In this document: one piece after another, positions 39,001 through 51,000 of the stretch
Layout: each line of letters begins with the position of its first letter
Position numbering within the stretch: the first letter of the stretch is position 1
DNA from: Sclerurus mexicanus
Lineage: Eukaryota > Chordata > Aves > Passeriformes > Furnariidae
Length of the DNA: 64,000 bases
Assembly: GCA_013396755.1 (NCBI GenBank)
Contig: VWZF01005196.1
Coordinates: 716,098 to 780,097, forward strand
Reading direction: 5' to 3'
Made by a program: the position numbers and the translations under genes
Notes under the pieces: generated by a model
Seen by the model: only the letters and a program-made list of their open reading frames with translations
The model's database searches: none
What the model was told of the DNA's origin: nothing

Positions 39001-42000
39001 TTTTTTCCTGACTTTTCAGAATCAGTGTTGCCTGTAACCTGAAGCATTCAAGGGACTGACTTATGCCCATCCTCTGTGGTGGTGAGGCACCAAAGCCATC
39101 CCAAGACTTCCCAAAGCAAATTCAGGGAGCCATGCAATGTGATGGCGAAGCAGCAGATGGCAGCATCTGTCCCACCTAAAGGATCCCAAACCTGTAGAAA
39201 AGTTGAAAAGGTTGTTCATGGTCAAATCCTTGAGGCCAAAATTCCTCTTAGAATGGATGTCCTCTGTTTGGATTGTAGGTTCATACCAGCTTTTGTGGTT
39301 TGTTATTTTTAATCAGCCATCCCAGTGCTGCATAACAAAACAAACCAAAAGCAAACAATAAGGAGCCTTGCAGGTTATTGTGAGCATACCTGTGCACACT
39401 GTTGATACCCTAACATGCAAAAGAGAGACTTGGGGTGGGGGGGAAATCATATAATAATGCTTTTCTGGTTTTCTGTACTGTTTTTCATCATATCATTTGC
39501 CAGCAAAGGAAAAAGACAATGGTTCAAACAAAGCTATGGCACATCTACACAGTTCTCCCCGATCTTAGTGGCATCAAAAATGTGAAGCAGAAAGCAGAGG
39601 GAGAGAAGTTTCAGTGCAGTATAAGTGAACTGTGACGATGTCAGTAAGGCATCTGCATTGCAGGAAAGGCATGTGACAGTTTCAGTCTTACCTTGCTTAC
39701 TTGAACAATTAGGTCAAGTTTGAGTGAGGCTCATTTCTCTTTGTCTCACTTAAGGGTCTGTATTTCCATTGCGTGTTATCAGCTGGTTTTCTTTTTTTCT
39801 TTCAACGACGTGCAGAGTGTTTTTGTGGTGTATTTTGCTGCTGCATTGCTTCTTTCCTTCTTTCTCTGTCAGCCTGAAAATATGGGCCAATATGAAACGG
39901 ACCAGGAATCAAGCTGGGGGATGAAAGGTACATTGCAATATCATTTCCATTCTGCTTTGTGTTTTCTTCCTTTGAGGATGTTTGTTAACATATTGCCATA
40001 AAGGTTCCTATTCTGATATCATCCTGTAGTTCTCATAGTAATGACTAGACAGAGACACAGCTCAGTATCATGTTTATCACAGAGAATCTTCTTTTTACTG
40101 AGCTGTACATAAGGCCTGACAGAAGTCCTGCAAGTCATAAGGTGGTGCAACCAGGCTGAGTCAAAGTAGGATCCTCAATATGTGTCAACAGACTCTCTGG
40201 TGTTGGTCTCATATCAAAGACAGAAGGAAGTTTAAAATAATCACTTTTTCAAGACTAATTTGAACAAAAAAGTCCATTGTGCTTCTTGTTTGTGCTACAT
40301 TGTGGTTAAAATGTACAGAATTCAAAAATCAGAATTTATTTGCACTATTTTTTTTTATTGCAGTTTCAGTGGACTGTGAACTCAATATGGAGCTTGGATT
40401 GGAATTTTCAAAAGAGATGAGAAATTTTAGGAACATGCATCAATTCATGGGGAAGAGTAGGATTTGATTTCCAAGATACTTGAACTAATTTAAAAAATCT
40501 TATTCCAATGCTTCACTTCATTCTTCTATGATGATACAAATCTTTTTCTCTGTGTTTTAACAGTTTAAAGTACAGGTTTTGAAAAGTAGACTTACCTCTG
40601 ATTTCATTTCAGAGCATAAAGATGTCTGTGGAAACATATTGGCTATCCTGGTTGCATTTAGTCATCAGAGAATAGATGACTTTGTGGTAGTCATATCATA
40701 TATAGTCATACACTGACCTAACTAGAATTCAGTTACGCTAGTGTAGGTCCAGGAGTCATTGTCCACACACCCTCAAATGATCTTTTCTTCACTACTGTTA
40801 CTCCCACTGAAGTCAGCCCAGGTGCAGGATGTTGGCATCTTGGAATATCGTATTATCTCAATGGTTTTCATATATGTTCCCAAACTGACATGCCTGTAAT
40901 AATCCATATATTTTAACTGTTTCAGTAAAGGACAATAAGGGCAGGACTTTTGGATGACAGAATGACTTAACTCTGCACAAAAGCCTCCTGTAAAAAGAAA
41001 TTCCCAATTTTGCCAGACATACTCACCGTGTAACCCAATGGCATCAGGAGATGGATTTTCTGTAATAAACCTTTGATTTCAAGGACTGTTGCTTTGGTAA
41101 TAGACAGTGTTATAGGCATTCAGAGCATGGGGGTTAAATTCTTACTATGCATGCAGTTATCCAAAAACTCTTGAGAAGAGAGAAATGTAGTAGTATAAAT
41201 TTCTGTTGTTCTTAAATGTTCATTGTGGTGACACCAAACAAAATTTATGAATTCTAAATTGTGAACCTGTTCTCATTCTCTTGCAGAATACAAGGTAAGA
41301 AGGGCTTTTCCAACACTGGAAGAACAATCAGATTCAGCACTTCCTAGCAAGGTTACATGTGTTCCTTTCTTTTATTTCATTTTGTCAATTTTTGTCCCAG
41401 TGAAATATTTGTCAAATCAAGATGCAAGTATGTACCATTTAAATTAGTAAGTTTCCCACATGGCCTTTTCCACACATCAGAATCAGATTCAGTTGGAGTT
41501 CATATGCTCTTGTCTTTTTAACAGATTTATCCTTATGAAACACTTATTGTAACAAACCGAGTTCGTGTGAAATTGCCTAAGGATGTGGACAGGACCAGGC
41601 TGGAGGTAGGAATTATATTTGTTCAACAGGTTTGTGAACATTTGTGTTGTTTCTTTACTGTCCTAGATATTCTTGTCCCTAAGGAATAGCAACAGAGAAG
41701 AGAAGAGAGGAATAATATTCTGTATTATATTTTATTTTAAAAAAAAATTAGTATGTAGGCAATTTAACTAAAAAAGAATAGCCAAAAACCTGGCAAATGT
41801 CTGACCGAATGGTGTTTTACAAAGATACTGACAAGACCCATTAGCTTGGGATGATTATACAGGATATTGAAAGTTCAAGTGGGGAGTGTGGAAACTTGGA
41901 GTTTATTTTATTTTTAATTCCTGTAAAAAAACATCTTCCTAGAATAACCTAAATATTACAAAATATCTCAGTTTATCCTACAAATACATGGGCCTATGTT

Positions 42001-45000
42001 TCTAGTCTGTTGTCTTATTCGGCCTCTCCTTTGGCTGTGTGATTCATGGTCACTATGCTACAGTTTTGCTGTTTGAGCATCCACTTATCTCAAAGAGTAG
42101 TAGAATAAGATGGAGAAATGCAAATATAATTTGTTGTAACAGAATGCTTGGTTTCCAAAGGTCAGATCCTGGAGTTGATGTTCAGGCAAAATTCCTGAGG
42201 TTGATTTTTTTGACTGAGCAATGACAGGACTGAATATTCACCTAAACTAATGTATCATTCTGTGAATTACTATTAAGAAGAGGAGATAATTTAAAAAAAT
42301 TCTGTGATAAAAATATTAGACTTTTGGGAAGATTTATATTTAAATTCACTGTATTTTTGACTTGATAATGTGACAGGAAAAGAAGAAAGAAAAATTAGTT
42401 TTAAAGCAAGAAAAGAAAAACTTCAAAGGAGCAGAAAGTTCCTCATTAAAGATCAGTTTTTAAAAACAGATTTAATTTACCAAATTTGCATGCTTGTAGT
42501 ATGTTTTGAAAATGGTATTATGTCCTTAAATACTTCAATGTGCTTGTCGCTTGATTACCCAGCAAGCACTGTTGATTAGATTGTAAGGAAAAAAAAAAGC
42601 CTCAAAAGTGTGCTGTTTTAAGCCTGGGGTATAGCAAGGCATGACAGCAATAATAAAAAGTATGATGAGTCCAGAAAAAGGAGCAGGGAGCTGGTGGGAT
42701 GCTCATCTGCACATATCCTATAAAGGGTTCTTTTATATATAGACATACATGTGTGTATGTCTGTATTAAAGAATAGAGTCTTTGTTTAAACACATCAGAC
42801 TGATCTGAATAGCAAATGCAGCTCTAAGTTGTTTTTTTAAGACAACATACGGTTTGCTTTGGATGGATCATGCCTGTCCTGGCTGCCATTATCCGTAACT
42901 CATACACCATCCTCAGCTGGGATCGCTGTTTGTTTAACATTGGAGTTGCTCGCTCTGCCTCACACCAGGTGCAGCACAGGGCCTGTTGGCTCAAGGAGCC
43001 CGACCACTTCAAAGATCTCACCGAGGTTTGCAAAAAAGAACAATAAACAAGATCCACTTCAAACCTGCATCAGAAAAGCAATGAGGGGACGAGGCCGATC
43101 GTGCTGATTGCTGCACTATGCTAAACATGTGTGTCTGCAGGAAGGACTCCTTTGTAGTCCATCTTACATTTAATAGGGGTTGGTAGTTTATTAAACAATT
43201 AAATTAGTAGAGTTTTAATAGGATTTTAACTACTGAAAAAGCAGAGGCATCTGCTCATCTACACATTAAAACCGTATGCAAAATTGAGTGACAGGCACAA
43301 ACCATTGCCTTCCTTACCTGCCTCTTCACCTTTTCTCTGCCCCTTTCTTCTGTGTTACAGAATTGGTGGAAATAAGTAGCTTTGCATAGAAGATCAGTGT
43401 ATCATTATTTCATCTTTTGACAGAAGGATTGTAGCTTACTTACTGACTTGTGCATTCAGCAGATTCTAGGCTTGGACAAGATGCAGGACTCGGGGAGCCC
43501 AAGACTATGTGGGTTTATAGGTTTGCACAGAAACAGACCAGGCTTAGACACATGGACAGAGACACACACCATCTCTTAGTAGAGGGCCTACATAACATTT
43601 CTTGGTATCTTCAAGCTTTTGAGGGAAACACTTGGAATCCTGGAAGCAGATACTTAGGTTAGATTTCACCCTTTCTCGAGGTCCATTTCACATTTGCTAG
43701 AGGTTGAAATTCAGTGCTTGGGATCTCTAGGAGGCAAGTGCTCTTTCCGATCAGAATTGGTTGCCCAGTTGATGTCCTGTTTTTATCCTGCATAGCCAAT
43801 AGCACTTGTGAAAGGACTGGGTTTTTCCTGCAGAAATGGTGATGGACATAGCAGTGCTAAGTCCATGTATTATCCAAACTGCAGAGTGATATACCTATTA
43901 AAATGTTCTAAGAAAAAATCCATGTTCTAATAGATCAGATTTATTCTGATCAGTTTTGTGGGTTGAAGGCACACCTTGTTCTCGCTGCTGCAAATCAGAA
44001 CAGGCTCCTGGGTGTGATGGCTGTGGCCAGGGTAGGTGTTGTCAGTGATAGGAGACTTAGAACCATTGTGTTTCATGTCAGCTATCAAACATGAAAATAG
44101 TCTTACCATGTTCTGTATGTTTAGGATATCTCACACATGATGTTTCTGATTTCCTGGTCTGCGTAGGAGCAATAAGGTGACTTAAGTTTGCATGAGCTAG
44201 ATTTATTTAACAGCCACCTCACAAGCTGACTTGAAGCAGGCTCCAGTTTGTGGAACAGTCTGTTGTGAACTTTGAATGATCCAGCATAGATGTCATGGAA
44301 AAGCCAGTGTTGTTTGTCTCTGATTCCCTCATCCAAGGGAAGTCTCATATATTGAGTGTTCCTATCATGAAAAGTGAACTCAAGTAAATGGTATTAGCTC
44401 CTGGGGTCAAATTAAGGGAGGCTGCAGTGAAGCCTTGGCTGATGTTCAAGGACTGCAGGAGGGTGGGGGTTTAATGGATGGCAGTGTTTTCCTAACTTTG
44501 CTCCCATTGTGAGTATTTTTTAGATTACGCTATTGTGCAAGAAATTTATTTAAAGGATTATAAAAAATATTTTCTTGTAAAAATGCATATTTTTCTAAGG
44601 CCAAGAGGTATCTAGAGATTAGGAAGGCTCAACTGGTAATAAATGCATTCAAATAATAGTAATTCTTTCTTCAAAAGTACATATATCTAAGCCTAGAAAC
44701 ACTCGGCGTGTTTTTGTTTGCTCGCTTTAACTCATCAGAGAGACAGAAGTACCCAATTCTTTTTGCTTTTCCAGGAGGTGTTTATGCCAACAGTGAACTA
44801 AGACACAGAGCATTGAGAACTGGTTGTAATGAGTGGCCTGTTGATTTTTAAATACGTTACTGGCTCTTTGACTTTTGAATAAATAGCATGGATCTTGCTT
44901 TAGTATAAGCTGATTAGAAATGCAAGGAATTTACAGCAGATAAGGATTTGGCCGAGAAAGTTTTTTTTAGAAGTTTCTCTCTGTTTATTGTAATGTTAGA

Positions 45001-48000
45001 TGAGCGGAGCAGCATTCCCGTGAGCTATTCTAACAGGAAGTAGTGAAGAACAAGTTCATTCAGATGATGTTGCAGAACAACCAAGCAGCAGCACAGGGGT
45101 GGATTATACAACCTGGGTGGAGAAGAGGAGTTGCACCCTCATAGCGTCTGCAGATGACATGAACTTGGGGGAATAGCAGTTAATGCTTCGGTGAGCGGAG
45201 CCTCCATTCAGAGCGACCTGGCCAGGCTGGAGGAATAGTTGACAGACTTCCTGAAGTTCAGTGAATATCCATCCAGATTCCTGCATTTGTGACTGAGTAA
45301 TGTCATTCATCAGAACAAGGTGGGGAGAACATTAGGTACTTGCAGAAAAGTACCTGATGATCGTGATGGAAAACATGCCCTTCTCAGAAGCAGGCACTGG
45401 AAAGTCAAGAGGCAACAGTCACAAGTTGCAGGAAGGGAAATCACAATTGAATACAAGGGGGAAGTTCCTCACTGAAAGAGCAGTGCATGAACGTGTTGCC
45501 CAAGAGGCTGTGGAGTCTCTATCCCTGAAGGCATGCAAAACACAGCTAGACAAGGCCTTGAGGAGTATGGTCTAATTTTAAAGTTGGCCCTCCACTGAAG
45601 ACGTCCATAAATCCCTAATTTCCTTAGACTGATATATTCTGTGAAGACATAATTACAGAACATGATTATTTGGTGAACTTGCTGGAATAGCATTTGAAAA
45701 AAATACATAACTTGGCCTATCTTGAAACTTTTTATCTTTTTTTTTTTCTTGTAGATGTAAGGGCTTAAACATAAGTGTCCTGGAACAAATGTCCCCATTC
45801 CCCATCTGAGCACAACTGAAGTCCTCAGTTTTCAGAGACCATGCTATCGCATTTGGATAGTACACATTAGCACATTCCTTCTTTACTGTTTTCCAGTGGC
45901 GTTCCACGTGGGCTTTTCTATTTTTTCCCAAAGGAAGTTGGGCTTATGGACACTTTTGAAAATCTTGATTAGTCTTTAAAGTACTTGAATGCCTTTTATC
46001 ATTTTAACCCTGGGCTCCTAAAAGCATGCACTTGATTTTATCTTAGATTGGATATTGTTTGCCTGTTCTTCAATCCCAGCAATGCGGTTCAGTGCTTGCA
46101 AATTCAAATTGATGGTTCATGCCCAACTGAATAGATTTTTTTTTTTTCCTCATGAAGTTGCTTTTATCACATTATAAGATTTCTTTTGTGGTCACAGGCT
46201 GGTAGTTTTGAAAGCCAATATAGTTAGAGTATTCTCTTTGGAAACCATCTTTCAGTCTTTTCATTTGATTTTCTTATCCTAATGTATCTTAGTTTTTATA
46301 GCCTTTTTTTTTTTCTTTTTGGATGTCAGGAGTCAAAAGCATTATCCCTTCATGCCTATCAAATGCAGTAGAAAGTAAATTGTTCCACTTTTTGTTCGAG
46401 TCTATTCATTCTTTGTTTAACACGGATACACTGAAACAACTGCTAAGTTAAAAAATACTCTGGAATGTCAAGTAGCAAGCTTTTATTTGCCACCTTGTTC
46501 TCTTGTAAACAGAAATGAGAGATTTAAACATGGGTGTGGTCTTGTTTGAACAGAGCACTCACATTAATTCAAGCATGTTTTTCCTCCTGGAACTGCTTGT
46601 CTGGATTTGCTTTAGGGATAACATTTTTTCCACTAGTTTTTGTTCAGCAGTCACCCTGGGTTCTAGCCATTTGGGCTGCAAACATTTTAGGACTTGTTTC
46701 CAGTATTTAAGTCTGCATTTATAAAAGCCCAATCTCCTAGATGTCATTCATACAAGTAACGTCGTGTGTCCTACCTCTCCTGGAGCTCAGATGGGGAAAA
46801 TCAGAGCAAAACTGGAATGCTGTGTGTTTTAACATAGAGAAGTGCAGTTTGTAGTTTGGGGCTGGGTTGGAGGTTACGGGCTCACTTCACAATGAAGCCT
46901 CATAACCTGGGGTGAAAAAGTGCAAATCACTGACTTCAGTGGAACCACTTCACACTGGTTAACTTGAAAAATGTGTGTATGGCATTTCTTATTCTAGGCA
47001 TGTGCTGCTTGTGTTGTGATCAGTGATGCATGTCTGTGTCAGTTTTCAAAGCCTTTACAAAAGAAGCCATTATAAAATGAAAATAGGCATTAGAAATTAT
47101 GTGATATGATGTGAAAACTAATTTCTATGTGAATGGAAACACTGTGGGAGTGAACATACATTAGATGTGGACCATTCATATTACAGATGCACTAAAGCCT
47201 AGACTAAGGGAAACTGGAAAATCTGCTTTAAGAATAAGGTATAGTTTACCTAAATCAAATGAAATTTTTGAAACTCAAAATCTTCTTTATATTTTCATTA
47301 TTCATTATGGATCTCTAGATTTGGGTTTATTTATTAATTATTTTCTTAACTATATAGTATTTTTATCAGCAGTCTGCTGAAGGCAATTGCTTATGTTGGT
47401 GTCAGCATGAAAATCTCATTTAGTTGAATTACAGGATGATGCCATGGGTTACCCTCAGAGATGTTCTGTGTGTACGCTGTTTAGATAATATATGGATATA
47501 CCTGAGGGAAATACTTTTATTTTTTCAGCTTTTTGTATCTTTATGGATGACTCGGCTGGGAAGGATACAGACTATACAATGCAGAATGTTTTCTGTGTGG
47601 CTTGTGATATTTCACAGGAGGTTAGACTGGAAGTACCCTGCAGTAGTAGTGCTGAGTGGAGTGCAGCTTCTCTGTGAAACTTCATGGTACCCTGGCAGAT
47701 AAGATCCATCCACAGATCCAGGAGCCTTCTTTAGATGTTTGGGGTGACATTGGCATGGGGAAGGGTTTCAGACTCCTTTTCTCACTGCTTTCACTGGGAA
47801 CTTTTTGGGGGACCCACACTACTATGTGGAGGGGGATCTTCATCTTCTACCAAGGCTCAGCTGCACAAGGGCTCCTACCATTTGGTGTTGTGACTAATTG
47901 CCCTCATCTCACATGACCACAAATGTAGTGCCTGCTGCCTCCTCCTCTGATCAGCATAGCTGTCTTGCTTGTCTTTTGATACCTTTTGAAGTTCATTAGG

Positions 48001-51000
48001 TGACAACTCATGCTGTTTCTTAACTTTCTATCCCTTATCACATAATTACTTAATAGTTTGAAATATTTATTGAGCGTGAAGCTTAATTACACTATAGATG
48101 AGCTAAACATTCAATACTCCCTCAGGAATATGGCACGTGGCTAATTGCAGCTTTGTAATTAGCCATGCAGCAGACTCCGAAGAAACCTCTGAAAAGCCTG
48201 CTGAGCCCCAGCAGTGCAACAGAAAGAGGGGTGAAGAGTGCAGCCTTGTGAAAGCAAAATAAGGATTCAAAATTCAATAGAAAAAAAAGAAAATTTTCCA
48301 GCAAATTATGATTGTGCACCTGATAGTATTATCTGGGCTAACTTTGAGAGGCATGAGAGAAGGGATGGAGGGGCAGGGAAGAATAGAAAAACTGGAGAAG
48401 GGAGAAAGCTATTATTTTCCAAATGCTGAGATACTTCTACTATTCCAAATATTAATATAGGAAAAGATTGTGTCTCACTAGCAAAGCTTCTGCACCAGCT
48501 TGAAGAGCTGAGACTTGGTTAATTACGTAATCACTTATTTACCTGTGAATAAAACTTTCCCAATAAATCCGAATTTAGTTTGAGTGTTTTGCATTTTGAA
48601 GTCTGTGAAAGATCCCGTAGCTTTTATTTCTGGATTTTGTGAATCAGAGGTTGGAAGTGTTACAAGGACTTTGAACAAAAATGAATTGAAGTAGACAACT
48701 ATTTAAAATTACACTCTATAAAACAGTGCACAGTAGTGCTTCAGAGAGAGACTAGCTGAACGATTCACCACAGATTCAAACAAAAGCAGTGTAATGCTCA
48801 GCTGTCATTTCTTATGAATATAACAAAACAAAAAGCAAATGAGAAAAAACCCTGCAGTTTTAAATTTCTGTATGAATTAGATTTTTCTAATCTTCAACTC
48901 ATCACCTCCTGCCACCCACTATGTTCTTTCATGGTTCAATACTGAGTCATCATATCCTCTGAATTTCCTACATCGTCAGGTTTTCACATGAGGACTCCCA
49001 TCCAATTACCAACACAGAACAGAGGTGCTTGTGCAGCATGACCTGGTCACCACTTAGTGCAGGACAGCTGTAGGTTTATTGAAATTTTCTCTTCTGTGAC
49101 TTATTCACACTAATGCCCTATTTCTAAGTGTGCTGATTTTGGCTGGGGTCGTTTTCTCCACAGTGGCTGGTATGGTGCTATGATTTGGATTTGTGCTGAA
49201 CACAGGGTTGATGATATAGCGATGTTTCTTTTATTGCTGAGCAGGCTTTACAGAGAGGCAACAACACTTTTTCTGCTTTTCATACTGACCTGCTGACAAG
49301 GAGGCTGGGTTTGCATGGGAGGTTGTGAGGAGACACAGATGGGACAGGTGACCCAAACCGACCAAAGAGATATTCCATACTGCGTGACATCATGCTCAGT
49401 ATATGAAGTGGGAGGAAGAAGGAGGAAGGGGGATATTTGAAGTGATGCCATTTGTCTTCCCAAGTCACTCTTCCGTGTGCTGGGGCCCTGCTCTTCTGGA
49501 GATGGCTGAACACCTGCATGCCCGTGGGAAGCAGTGAATTAATTCCTGGTTTTTCTTTGCCTGTGTGCACCACTTTTCCTTCCATATTAAACTGTCTTTA
49601 TCTCAACCCATGGGTCTTCCAGCTTTTACCCTTCTGATTCTCTCCCCTACCCTGCTGGTGAGGGAGTAAGCAAATGGCTGTGTGGGGTTAGGCCGGCTGG
49701 GACTAAACCACAACACTAAGTATTAATTTCAAGCATCTGTGAATTTCATTAAAAGCTCAATTATTCTTAGGGAAAAGAAAATTCCTTGAATTAAATAAAC
49801 ATTATAACTCTATTTAGAATTATTACTGGCTTTTTAGCAGGCCACAGAAATCTAAAGACAAGCCTCATTAAGTTACAATGAAAAGCACCACTTCTTTCTG
49901 AGATAGCACTGTGGAGTAAGTATATGGATGTGCAATTAATTACTTTAGTTCTGTAAGAGTCAAAAATGAGCATGTCTGTACCACTCTTTTTCATGTTTGT
50001 GTTTCATGAGGATTTTCTATTCTAGTACTTGCATTGCATGGAGAGGTTTAGCACAGCCCTTGCTTAGTTCTGTGTATCTTAATAACAAACATCTGCATTT
50101 TAATTCTTTCTTTGTACATTTGTATGTTTTAGGAGAGTTAGCTACCTAATTACAGCAAGGTGTGGTGACCCTTTTTACGTAGTGCTGTGCCCTATAGTTA
50201 ACATCCAGGTACGGAATAACAGCAGCAGCATTTGGTTCTCAAACTGCAGGCCACCTTCAGGCTTCCCAAACTGAGATCCTAAGGTTGTGATCCCATATTC
50301 CTAATCCAAAACGCTGTCAGTGCCAGTGAGAGATTGTGCTTCTGAAAACATGACTCCTCTTCCACGGATTCATCTGGTGGACCTTCAGTACTTTACTGAA
50401 CTTCAGCCTCACTGTCTTTTTCTGCTTTAGCATGCTAGCTGACACAGAATGCTATCCAGAAGAAAAGATTGAGCACTGTTTACTTTACAAGCCTCATATT
50501 AGTGCAATTTTATCAAAACAACATGATGCCGTAGTCCTTTCTATTGTAGCAATTTCACACTCAAATATATCCCAAATGCTGACCTGATGCTGTGAGCTCC
50601 AGTATAGCATTCTTTTTAGTGAAGAACCATCTTGAAACTTTTTACCTCATCTGTTAGCAAGGTTTTCTGGTAGCATCATGTTAACATCGTTATGTAGCTT
50701 CCAAAATTACCTCACTTAAATACAGTCAGTTTTGAGTGTGGCAGAATGGGACCATAACATGGTCCTCTCTATTCTCCCTGGTGTCTGCAATGTGCCCAGC
50801 TTTGCCATTGATGCAGAGCAGAGAAGGAGATTGAGTTAAGCTGCCTGAATATGGCCAAATTGTCACAAAGGGAATTAGGAATTGCTTACTAGCACACTGT
50901 AAAACACCCAGACTTCCTATGTAAACAAGGCCAACACTAGTAAAAAAAAGGAATGAATGTTACTTTTACTAATAAGTTTGGCCATTTTTTTAATGGCCCA

